In this document: piece by piece, positions 45,365-52,905 of the stretch
Position numbering within the stretch: position 1 is the first letter of the stretch
How the letters are laid out: the number at the start of each line of letters is the position of its first letter
NCBI GenBank assembly: GCA_020831805.1
Contig: JAFIFX010000008.1
Coordinates: 62,001-126,000, forward strand
Direction: 5' to 3'
Length of the DNA: 64,000 nucleotides
Origin: Planctomycetota bacterium
GTDB lineage: Bacteria; Planctomycetota; Phycisphaerae; Phycisphaerales; UBA1924
Notes under the pieces: model-generated
The model's database searches: none
Told to the model about the DNA's origin: nothing
The model's input: the letters and a program-made list of their open reading frames with translations, nothing else
Position numbers and translations under genes: made by a program

Positions 45365-45739
45365 TCAGGACTTGCCCTTCTTGGCGCCGTACTTGGAGCG
45401 GCCCTGCTTGCGGCCGTCTACACCCAGGGAGTCGAGGCTGCCGCGGACGATGTGGTAGCGGACACCGGGGAGGTCACGCACACGCCCGCCGCGGACGAGG
45501 ACGATCGAGTGCTCCTGGAGGTTGTGGCCCTCGCCGCCGATGTAGGCGGTGACTTCCTTGCCGTTGGAGAGTCGCACGCGGGCGATCTTCCGGAGGGCGG
45601 AGTTGGGCTTCTTGGGCGTGGTGGTCTTCACCGAGAGGCAGACGCCGCGGCGCTGCGGGCACGCGTCAAGGTCGCGGACCTTCGACTTCATCACGGGCGA
45701 GCGGCGCGGGTTGCGGATGAGCTGGTTGATCGTGGGCAT
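45365..45739 (-). CDS. rpsL: 30S ribosomal protein S12
   Basis: This 124-residue decoding-centre protein matches the family from [13 protein letters not shown] to [14 protein letters not shown]. The [19 protein letters not shown] and [10 protein letters not shown] loops keep the Lys residues found in streptomycin-sensitive strains. It lies 131 nt upstream of rpsG on the same strand, the usual str-operon order. The divergent promoter region is shared with the MazG-like gene. Confidence 0.98.
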   Translation of the reverse strand: MPTINQLIRNPRRSPVMKSKVRDLDACPQRRGVCLSVKTTTPKKPNSALRKIARVRLSNGKEVTAYIGGEGHNLQEHSIVLVRGGRVRDLPGVRYHIVRGSLDSLGVDGRKQGRSKYGAKKGKS

Positions 45740-45892
45740 GGTCGGTCGTGTCCTCGGTCTTCGCCACCACGGCGATCGGCCCCATTTCTGGGCCGGGCGG
45801 GAATCCTAGCCCCCAGCCGGGCGAGGGCAAGCCGCGACGCGTCACGGGTTTCCGCCATTCCGGGCCCGGACGGGGTGCGTCTAGACTCGGCC

Positions 45893-46246
45893 ATGACCGA
45901 TCCTTCCCGCCCCGGCCGGCCCGGGACCGACCCGAGCACCCCCCCGATGACCATCCGGGGCCTCCAGGAACTCATCCGGGAGCGGTACTTCGCGACCGAC
46001 TCGGCCCGGGGCACCGCGGGGACCTTCCTGTACCTCGCCGAGGAGTTCGGCGAGTTGGCCACCGCCCTGGCGGCCAACAACCGGCCCAAACGCCCCCCGA
46101 CCCACGAGGAGCGGGCCAATCTTGAAGAAGAGTTCGCCGATGTCCTGGCCTGGCTGGCCACGCTGGCGAACATCAACAATGTGGACCTGGAGGCCTGCCT
46201 GGCCAAATACACCACCCCGGGGCTGGTCGAAGGCGTCAAGGACTGA
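45893..46246 (+). CDS. MazG-like nucleotide pyrophosphohydrolase
   Basis: This 117-residue single-domain protein of the all-alpha NTP pyrophosphohydrolase superfamily has its magnesium-binding motif EExxE...ExxD seen in YLAEEFGELATALAANN and NLEEEFADVLAWLATLANINNVDLEAC. It likely hydrolyses noncanonical nucleoside triphosphates to monophosphates as a housecleaning enzyme. The N-terminal 17 residues are Pro-rich and may not be native; a Met at residue 19 is an alternative start. The 3' end overlaps the convergent SpoIIE gene by 11 nt. Confidence 0.85.
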   Translation: MTDPSRPGRPGTDPSTPPMTIRGLQELIRERYFATDSARGTAGTFLYLAEEFGELATALAANNRPKRPPTHEERANLEEEFADVLAWLATLANINNVDLEACLAKYTTPGLVEGVKD

Positions 46247-47750
46247 GCAGGCCGGGAGGCTTGGCGGGGACCGGGCCGGCCTCGGCGGGTGCGGACTGGC
46301 CGACGGATGACGGGCGCCGGGGGTCCGAACGGCGGATGGCCCGGTAGATCTCGATGACCAGGGTGTCGTCCTCAGGGGGCATGCCGCCGCGGTGGTGGGT
46401 CACCTCGGCGAGGAGGCGTTCCGACCAGGTCCCCAGCCCAGCGTCCCGCGTCCCGGAGGGCAGCGGCGCGGCCAGGATCCGGCGCAGCCCGTTAATCTTG
46501 AGCATGTTGCCCTGCACGGACCGGGCCTCGATCGCCCCGTCGGTGTAGGCGATCAGGCTGTCGCCCTCGTGGAAATCAACCTCGCGTTCGCCGGGGTCGA
46601 AATCACGGTCCGAGCAGGCCCCGAGGACGAAGCTGGTCGGGTCGAGATCGCGGAGCGTGCCGTCGATGCCCCGGATGAACGCAGGCGGGTGCCCGCCGGA
46701 CGCGTAGGTCAGCTTCCCCGACGCGGAGTCGAAGCGGAAGCAGACGGCGGTGGCGAAGATCGAGTGCTTGGCGAGCGTCAGCTCGATGTAGCGGTTGAGC
46801 AGCCGGAGCAGCTCGCCGGGCCCGATGCCCGGCTGTTCGGCGAAGCGCAGGTCGATCTCGCCGTGCAGGCGGTTGACGGTCAGGGCGGCGGGGATGCCGT
46901 GGCCGGTCACATCGAGCAGCACCACCGAGACCGCCTCGCCGCCCTCGATCCGCTCGGTGTTGGCGTAGAGGTAGTCGCCGCCGATCTGTCGCATGGGTTC
47001 GTAGCGGTAGGAGAAGCGGATCGGGCCGGTGACCTTGGGCTCGGGGAACAACGATTCGTGGAGTTGCCGGGCGTAGGCGAGTTCCTGGCGGAGCATGCCG
47101 TACCGCTGGGTCAGGAAGCGATTGTTGAACCGCTGCACGCGCTGTGTGTGACGGATGCCGCAGATGAGCACGGCGGGGGAAAGGATCGTCATCACCCACA
47201 CGGTGCCCAGCACGGTCCCGCCCAGGGTCCCACCTTCGAGCGTCAGCCGGCTGAGCACACTCAGCGGCAGCACGATGGCGATGGGGATCAGCGCCTGACG
47301 CACCGTCCAGGGGAATACCAGGCAGGCGATCAGGTGGGCCAGCCAGAAATACCAGAGGTTGTAGCCCTCGACCATGCCGATCCGCCCGGCCAGAGCGAAG
47401 AGACCGTCGAAGACGATCAGCATCATCGAGAGGTGCACCACGGTACGGTTCGGAATGTCCTTGCGGATCAGGACCAGGAACAACGCCGTCCCATACGCGC
47501 CCATCCAGAGCAGAATGCCGACGGGCGGGAACGCCTTGTGCCACCCGACGCTGGTCGTGCCGAACAACAGACGCAGGAAGATGTCACCCTTGTAGGCGAA
47601 CGAAATCACCGCGATCAGGATGAAGCCAAGGAAGCCCAGGCCTCCCCAGATGGCGATGAACCATCCCAGCCGCCGGCGCAGCAGCGTGTCCGTCTCCTGC
47701 AGAAAGGAGCGCCGGAACTCCGCGGTCTCGTAGCCGCCAGATGGGCTCAC
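46236..47750 (-). CDS. Membrane-bound SpoIIE-type PP2C phosphatase, first of a pair
   Basis: This 504-residue protein has six or seven membrane segments in residues 28-205, a linker coiled coil (RYGMLRQELAYARQLHESLFP), then a PP2C/SpoIIE serine phosphatase domain with the metal-binding Asps intact: IGGDYLYA, VVLLDVTGHGIPAALTV, YASGGHPPAF, IAYTDGAIEA and PEDDTLVIE. In other bacteria such enzymes dephosphorylate anti-sigma antagonists; no partner is encoded here. The GTG start overlaps the stop of the similar upstream gene (GTGA). Confidence 0.88.
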   Translation of the reverse strand: MSPSGGYETAEFRRSFLQETDTLLRRRLGWFIAIWGGLGFLGFILIAVISFAYKGDIFLRLLFGTTSVGWHKAFPPVGILLWMGAYGTALFLVLIRKDIPNRTVVHLSMMLIVFDGLFALAGRIGMVEGYNLWYFWLAHLIACLVFPWTVRQALIPIAIVLPLSVLSRLTLEGGTLGGTVLGTVWVMTILSPAVLICGIRHTQRVQRFNNRFLTQRYGMLRQELAYARQLHESLFPEPKVTGPIRFSYRYEPMRQIGGDYLYANTERIEGGEAVSVVLLDVTGHGIPAALTVNRLHGEIDLRFAEQPGIGPGELLRLLNRYIELTLAKHSIFATAVCFRFDSASGKLTYASGGHPPAFIRGIDGTLRDLDPTSFVLGACSDRDFDPGEREVDFHEGDSLIAYTDGAIEARSVQGNMLKINGLRRILAAPLPSGTRDAGLGTWSERLLAEVTHHRGGMPPEDDTLVIEIYRAIRRSDPRRPSSVGQSAPAEAGPVPAKPPGLLSP

Positions 47751-49186
47751 ACCGGTTCTCCCGTGCCTGTGTGGAACAACTCGATGATCAGCGTATCGTC
47801 TGTTGGGCTTTCAGGGCGATGCTTTTCGACCGCCCGGGCAATGATTTCCGGCCAGCGCCGGGCGGCGTCGGCCCGGCCGGCCTCGACCAGCCCGCGGACC
47901 CCCTCCGTCCCGAACATCCGCCCGTCCGGCGCCCGAGCCTCCGTCACGCCGTCCGTGAAGGCGATCACGGAATCCCCAGGCCGGAACCTCAGGGACACCG
48001 GGCGCGCCCGATAATCATCCGGCTCCTGGGCCCCCAGCACCGTGGCGGTCGCGCCGATCGTCTCGATGGCCCCCGCGGCCCGTCGGACCAGCACCGGCGG
48101 ATGGCCCGCGTTGGCGATCTCGACGCTGCCTTCGCGCCCACCCCGACCCGGCGCCGCCCGCAGCGCCACCGCCGTCACGAAGACCGACTGCTCACCCATG
48201 GTCAGGTACACATACCGGTTCAGGCTCTCGAGCAGCTCGCCGGCCCCGGCGCCGGGCTTTTCCGCGATCAGCCGGGCCAGTTCGCCCTGGAGACGGTTGA
48301 CCGTCAGGGCCGCAGGGATCCCGTGCCCGGTGACATCGAGCAGGACCAGCGTGACCGGGGAGTCCGGGTTCCGCGGCTCGTCCGCGGAAGCGAAGAGGTA
48401 GTCCCCCCCGATCTGGCTCATCGGTCGGTACTCGTACGCGAAGCGGATCAGCCCGGCGTAACGGGGCTGTGGGAACGCGCCCTCGTGGATCTGACGCGCC
48501 GCGGAAAGCTCTTGGCGTACCTGCCGGAAGCGGTCTTCAAGCACCCGAACCGTGAAGCGGTCGTTGAGCCGGCTGGAACGAAAGAACGCGATCATGGTGC
48601 CGGGCACGGTCACGGCGAGGGTCGCGAACAACCCGGCCCAGATCGAGGTGGGACCGCCCGACTCCAGGAAGATCAGGCTGAGCGACGACAGCGCCACCCA
48701 TACCCCGGCGACGATCAACGCCTGGCGGGGCGTCCACGGGAGCATCGCCGCACCGGCGGTGTGCACGATCAGCATCGTGGCCATGGCCAGCCCGCCGGGA
48801 CCCGGATCGATGCCCACGCTCCGACGCACGATCGCGACCGAGGCCGACACCACCACCAACGCCAGGGTCGCGCGAACCGCCCAGAGCGGCTTGGGCCGTC
48901 CGATCAGAACCACGGCCGCAACCGCCCCGTACATCGCGGCCCAGGCCAACTCCAGGGCCACCGATCCGGACACCGCCACCCGGGGACCCGGCCCGCCCAG
49001 GTCGGCAAGACCCGTGGGCACAATCCAACGCATGATGATCAGGACCCCCTCGATGAGGGCTGTCAGACCGATGAACCGCAAGGCCTGGATGCGGATCTCG
49101 TCGGGCGTCTCGACATACCGGCCCTCTTCGGGGCGGCCGATCCGATCCGTGAAGCGGCGCTGCGGGTTCGGGTGGGTCGCGTCCAT
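47747..49186 (-). CDS. Membrane-bound SpoIIE-type PP2C phosphatase, second of a pair
   Basis: This 479-residue paralogue of the preceding protein has about six membrane segments (residues 38-195), a coiled-coil linker (VLEDRFRQVRQELSAARQIHEGAFP) and an intact PP2C domain (IGGDYLFA, LVLLDVTGHGIPAALTVNRLQGE, IANAGHPPVLV, IAFTDGVTEARA, PTDDTLIIELF). The linker and the phosphatase domains are highly similar between the two, while the sensor membrane parts differ, suggesting two input signals to one output. The start MDATHPNPQRR leaves 28 nt to the upstream cobalamin adenosyltransferase gene, so all three are likely one operon. Confidence 0.88.
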   Translation of the reverse strand: MDATHPNPQRRFTDRIGRPEEGRYVETPDEIRIQALRFIGLTALIEGVLIIMRWIVPTGLADLGGPGPRVAVSGSVALELAWAAMYGAVAAVVLIGRPKPLWAVRATLALVVVSASVAIVRRSVGIDPGPGGLAMATMLIVHTAGAAMLPWTPRQALIVAGVWVALSSLSLIFLESGGPTSIWAGLFATLAVTVPGTMIAFFRSSRLNDRFTVRVLEDRFRQVRQELSAARQIHEGAFPQPRYAGLIRFAYEYRPMSQIGGDYLFASADEPRNPDSPVTLVLLDVTGHGIPAALTVNRLQGELARLIAEKPGAGAGELLESLNRYVYLTMGEQSVFVTAVALRAAPGRGGREGSVEIANAGHPPVLVRRAAGAIETIGATATVLGAQEPDDYRARPVSLRFRPGDSVIAFTDGVTEARAPDGRMFGTEGVRGLVEAGRADAARRWPEIIARAVEKHRPESPTDDTLIIELFHTGTGEPV

Positions 49187-49214
49187 GCCGGCGTGGTCGT
49201 CTCCTGCGGCGGGG

Positions 49215-49808
49215 TTATCCCCGTCCGCCGCGGCTCTTGCCGGGCTGCCAGAGCACATCCGACCGGCCCTGGTCGTTGGCCACGCGGGCGAGCACGAACA
49301 GCAGGTCGCTGAGCCGGTTGAGATACCGCATCGCCTCGGCGTTGGTGGCGTCCGGCTCGGCTTCGAGCAGGGCGGCCACCAACCGCTCAGCCCGGCGCGA
49401 GACCGTCCGGGCCAGGTGCAACGCGCACGACGGACCAGTCCCCCCGGGCAACACGAAGCTTGTCAGCGTGCCCAGGCCGTCGTTGTGCTCGTCGATGAGC
49501 CCTTCGAGCCGCTCGGTCTGGGCCGGGAGAACTCGGAGCTTCTTCTCCGGATCTTCACCCGGCGTGATGGGCGTGCACAGATCCGCGCCGACATCGAAAA
49601 GGTCGTGCTGGATCTCGCGGAGCAGGGCGGCCACCTCAGGCAAAGGCCCCTCGCAGGCAAAGACAGCGGCCCCCACCGCCGCGTTGGCCTCGTCCACCGT
49701 GCCGTAGGCCTCGACCCGCAGGTCGGCCTTGGACACCCTGGCCCCCGAGCCGAGCATGGTGCGACCGTCATCGCCGGAGCGTGTGTAGATTTTGGTAAGC
49801 TTGACCAT
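49215..49808 (-). CDS. ATP:cob(I)alamin adenosyltransferase, PduO type
   Basis: This 197-residue cytoplasmic enzyme makes coenzyme B12 (adenosylcobalamin). It has the ATP-binding N-terminus KIYTRSGDDGRTMLGSGARVSKADLRVEAYGTVDEANA, LREIQHDLFDVGADLC, and the helix SRRAERLVAALLEAEPDATN with NRLSDLLFVLARVAN. An MMVKLTK or MVKLTK start gives the usual N-terminus. The presence of this enzyme fits the TSCPD (B12-reductase-like) protein at 12156. It heads the operon containing two SpoIIE phosphatases, a pairing with no obvious functional reason. Confidence 0.93.
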   Translation of the reverse strand: MVKLTKIYTRSGDDGRTMLGSGARVSKADLRVEAYGTVDEANAAVGAAVFACEGPLPEVAALLREIQHDLFDVGADLCTPITPGEDPEKKLRVLPAQTERLEGLIDEHNDGLGTLTSFVLPGGTGPSCALHLARTVSRRAERLVAALLEAEPDATNAEAMRYLNRLSDLLFVLARVANDQGRSDVLWQPGKSRGGRG

Positions 49809-49855
49809 CATGGTGGGCAGTCTATGACTGTCGGGGTGGGCACACGGAGGTGCGC

Positions 49856-51670
49856 GTGGGCGATTCATCGCAGATACGGGGTTTGACGCGCCGGTGGGAG
49901 CCGCGTTCCGCCCAGGCCGATGCGTCGTCCGGCTCCGCGCCGCTGCTCGACCGCGTCCTGGCGGCCCGGGGCCTGCAGGGCGATTCGGCGGCCGCGTATC
50001 TCAGCCCTTCCCTGCGCTCCATGCACGACCCGAGCAGTATCCCGGACCTGGACCGGGCGGCGGAGCGCCTGCTCGACGCGGTGCGAGCCCGCGAGGCGAT
50101 GGTCATCTACGGCGATTACGATGTCGACGGCGTGACCGCCTCCGCCATCCTCGTCCACACGCTGCGGGCGATCGATCCAGACGCGGCCGTCTCCACCTAC
50201 ATCCCCCACCGCCTCGACGAGGGCTACGGCATCAATGCCGAGGCCATCACGCAGCTCGCCTCGGACGGCGCGAGGGTCATCGTTTCGGTCGACTGCGGGA
50301 TCACGGCGATCGAACCGGCCCGGGTCGCGAAGCGGCTGGGCGTCGATCTGATCATCACCGACCACCACAACCCGCCCGCCTCGATGGCCGACCTGCCCGA
50401 GGCCTACGCCGTGGTCCACCCGCGCCGGCCGGACTCGTCGTACCCGTTCGGCGAGCTGTGCGGCGCGGGCGTGGCCTACAAGCTCGCGTGGCGGCTCTGC
50501 ACACTGCACGCCGGGTCGGACAAGGTCACGCCGGCCTGCCGCGACACACTGATCGAGATGCTCGGCCTCGCGGCCCTGGGTTCGATCGCCGATGTGGTGC
50601 CGCTGATCGACGAGAATCGGGTGATCGTGCGCCACGGGTTAAACCAGCTCGCGCGGACACGCCACCCGGGGCTGAGCGCCCTGATCCGTGCGTCGCGTCT
50701 GGATTCAGACAAGGTCGATTGCGACGCGGTGGGCTTCCGGCTCGCCCCGCGGCTCAACGCGGTCGGCCGGCTGGGCCATGCACGCGAGGCCCTCGAACTC
50801 CTTACCGACGCCTCCGGACTGCGTGCGACCCAGCTCGCCGAGACACTTTCCAGGGTCAACGACGAGCGCCGCGGGGTGGAGCGGGCCATCTTCGAGCAGG
50901 CGGACGCCATGGCCCAGGCCGCCGGGATGACCGGAGCGGACAAACGGGCCATCGTGCTGGCCCACCCGGACTGGCACCCCGGCGTCGTCGGGATCGCGTG
51001 CTCGCGGCTCGTCGAGAAGCACGCCCGTCCGGTTGTTCTGATGCAGCTCGATGCCCAGGCCGGACTCTGCAAGGGATCCGGACGGAGCATCGGCGGGTAC
51101 AACCTCCACGCGGCCCTGGATGCCTGTGCCGACCTGCTCGATCGCTACGGCGGGCACGACATGGCGGCGGGCATGGCCTGCCGGGCGTCCAACCTCGACG
51201 CGTTGACCGAGCGGCTGATCGAGCACGCCAACAGCCGGCTGAGCCCGGCGGACCTGATCCCCCGCGTGCGATACGACGCGGTCGCCATGATCGGAGAGCT
51301 CTCGACTCGGACCGTCGAGCAGATCGAGCGGCTGGCCCCCTTCGGCCAGGGCAATCCGCGGGTTCGGGTACGTGTGAGCGGACGCCTCAACGGCCGGCCC
51401 GACATGCTCGGGAGCACGGGCAACCACCTGGCGCTGCGGCTCGGCGAGACGGGCCATCCCGGCGTGCGGGTCCTCGCATGGAACTGGGGCTGCCACGCCG
51501 CCTCGATCCCGCCCGGCGCGCGGGTCGAGGCGATCGTCGAGCCGAAGCTGTCCCGGTGGAACGGCAGCACCCGCGTCGAGCCGGTGCTGGCCGATCTGCG
51601 GGTGCTGTCAGAGAACGAGGATCGCGATCACTCGGTGGGAACGGTCGCGTACGAGCCGGTCCGGAGCTGA
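49856..51670 (+). CDS. recJ: Single-stranded-DNA-specific exonuclease RecJ
   Basis: This 604-residue 5'-3' exonuclease works in recombination and mismatch repair. DHH-domain motifs are VIYGDYDVDGVTASAI, VSVDCGITA, LIITDHHNPP, GAGVAYKLAW and GLAALGSIADVVPL. The DHHA1 part contains GGHDMAAGMA, and an OB-fold follows (APFGQGNPRVRV). All catalytic Asp/His residues are present. The GTG at 49856 has GGAGG 5 nt upstream; an earlier GTG at 49850 is too close to that site. The 3' end overlaps the convergent TPR gene by 43 nt. Confidence 0.95.
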   Translation: MGDSSQIRGLTRRWEPRSAQADASSGSAPLLDRVLAARGLQGDSAAAYLSPSLRSMHDPSSIPDLDRAAERLLDAVRAREAMVIYGDYDVDGVTASAILVHTLRAIDPDAAVSTYIPHRLDEGYGINAEAITQLASDGARVIVSVDCGITAIEPARVAKRLGVDLIITDHHNPPASMADLPEAYAVVHPRRPDSSYPFGELCGAGVAYKLAWRLCTLHAGSDKVTPACRDTLIEMLGLAALGSIADVVPLIDENRVIVRHGLNQLARTRHPGLSALIRASRLDSDKVDCDAVGFRLAPRLNAVGRLGHAREALELLTDASGLRATQLAETLSRVNDERRGVERAIFEQADAMAQAAGMTGADKRAIVLAHPDWHPGVVGIACSRLVEKHARPVVLMQLDAQAGLCKGSGRSIGGYNLHAALDACADLLDRYGGHDMAAGMACRASNLDALTERLIEHANSRLSPADLIPRVRYDAVAMIGELSTRTVEQIERLAPFGQGNPRVRVRVSGRLNGRPDMLGSTGNHLALRLGETGHPGVRVLAWNWGCHAASIPPGARVEAIVEPKLSRWNGSTRVEPVLADLRVLSENEDRDHSVGTVAYEPVRS

Positions 51671-52851
51671 TTCTGCAGCGACTGGTACTTCGGCTCGTGT
51701 GGCGCGAGTTGGGCGGCGCGGCGGGCGGCCAGCACAGCCTCACTCTGCCGGCCCAGGTCCGCCAGGATCATCGCACGCAGGGCGTGGAATGACGCGTCGC
51801 TGGGCGCACGCTCGATGGCTTGGTTGACGCTGCTCAGCGCCCGGTCGAACTGGCCGTCCCGGCGGTGGCACAACGCCCACAGCGCGTAGCCCTCGAAGGA
51901 GGATGGATCGAGCGCGACCACACGGGAAGCGGCCCGGCGGAGCGTTCGCTGATCATTGATCATGTACGCGGCGTTGCCCAGGCCGATCCACGCCTGCACA
52001 TCCGAAACCATGTTCGGATCCGCCAGCAGCTCCTGGAAGAGCGAGCGGGCCTCGACGGGGCGGTTGACCGCCATCAGGGCCTCGGCGTGCAGAGCCATCA
52101 GGTCGCGCCGCTTGGCGTTCTCCCGGTTCTGCCGCAGCGCGGCGATGTTCAGTTCCGCCGCCGCGTGCTGCCCGACGAGCATCTGCGCCCGGATCAGGTC
52201 CTCCTGGATCGCCTGATCATCGGGCGCGAGGAGGCGGGCCTGGCCGAAGAAGCGGACCGCCGCCTCGTTATGCCCTTGGATGAGGGCGATGTGGCCGAGC
52301 ATCTGGCGGACGCCCGCGTTGTCGGCGGACATCGGCAGATTGTTCAGATACTGGCGGGCTTCCTCGACGCGGTTGAGGTCCACCAGCATCTCCGCCGCGG
52401 CAACGGCGTGGCCGGGGTTGTAGTCGTCGAGTTCGGAGGCGAGCATGAAGTGCTCGGCAGCCTCCTCGGGCCGGCTCAGACGCTCGAAAGCGATGCCGAG
52501 GTAGTAATGCGCGTCGGGGTCCTGGGGGTCGATGGTCTGGGCGGTGTGGAGGCTGCGCAGGGCCTGGCCGAGTTCGCCCATCTCGATCAGGATCCGGGCC
52601 TTGAGCACATGGCTGCGGACCACATTCGGATTCAGCGCCAGCGACGAATCGATCTTGCGGATGGCCTTCTGGAGGTCACCGGCCATGAACGCCTGGCGGG
52701 ACATCTCCCACTCGGTGGCGCTCTTCATGGCGTTCATGCGCTCCTTTGCGATCGAGCTGCCCTCGCGGGTGTAGTTCCCCTGGCCGCCGGCGCACCCGCT
52801 CAGGGCAAGGGCTGCGGCTCCGCACATGGCGATGATCTTGGCTGCTCGCAT
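51628..52851 (-). CDS. TPR-repeat lipoprotein of the secretin cluster
   Basis: This 407-residue protein has a lipoprotein signal peptide (MRAAKIIAMCGAAALALSGC, lipobox LSGC at residues 17-20). It is then almost entirely TPR helical repeats (QAFMAGDLQKAIRKIDSSLALNPN, HYYLGIAFERLSRPEEAAEHF, GLGNAAYMINDQRTL, FDRALSSVNQAIERAPSD). An outer-membrane-attached scaffold is inferred, like PilF/Tad pilotins that help a secretin assemble. It follows the secretin gene on the same strand after 54 nt. A Met three codons upstream (52860) is an alternative start. Confidence 0.85.
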   Translation of the reverse strand: MRAAKIIAMCGAAALALSGCAGGQGNYTREGSSIAKERMNAMKSATEWEMSRQAFMAGDLQKAIRKIDSSLALNPNVVRSHVLKARILIEMGELGQALRSLHTAQTIDPQDPDAHYYLGIAFERLSRPEEAAEHFMLASELDDYNPGHAVAAAEMLVDLNRVEEARQYLNNLPMSADNAGVRQMLGHIALIQGHNEAAVRFFGQARLLAPDDQAIQEDLIRAQMLVGQHAAAELNIAALRQNRENAKRRDLMALHAEALMAVNRPVEARSLFQELLADPNMVSDVQAWIGLGNAAYMINDQRTLRRAASRVVALDPSSFEGYALWALCHRRDGQFDRALSSVNQAIERAPSDASFHALRAMILADLGRQSEAVLAARRAAQLAPHEPKYQSLQNQLRTGSYATVPTE

Positions 52852-52905
52852 CGGGCTCATCCTTTCTTCAAACGACCCGGGTCCTGCATCGGCCGAATCG
52901 TCCGA

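Noticed and set aside
49215-49900. A cobalamin riboswitch near the PduO gene
   Set aside because: The gene has almost no leader (its start is next to recJ) and no B12-box-like sequence is seen.
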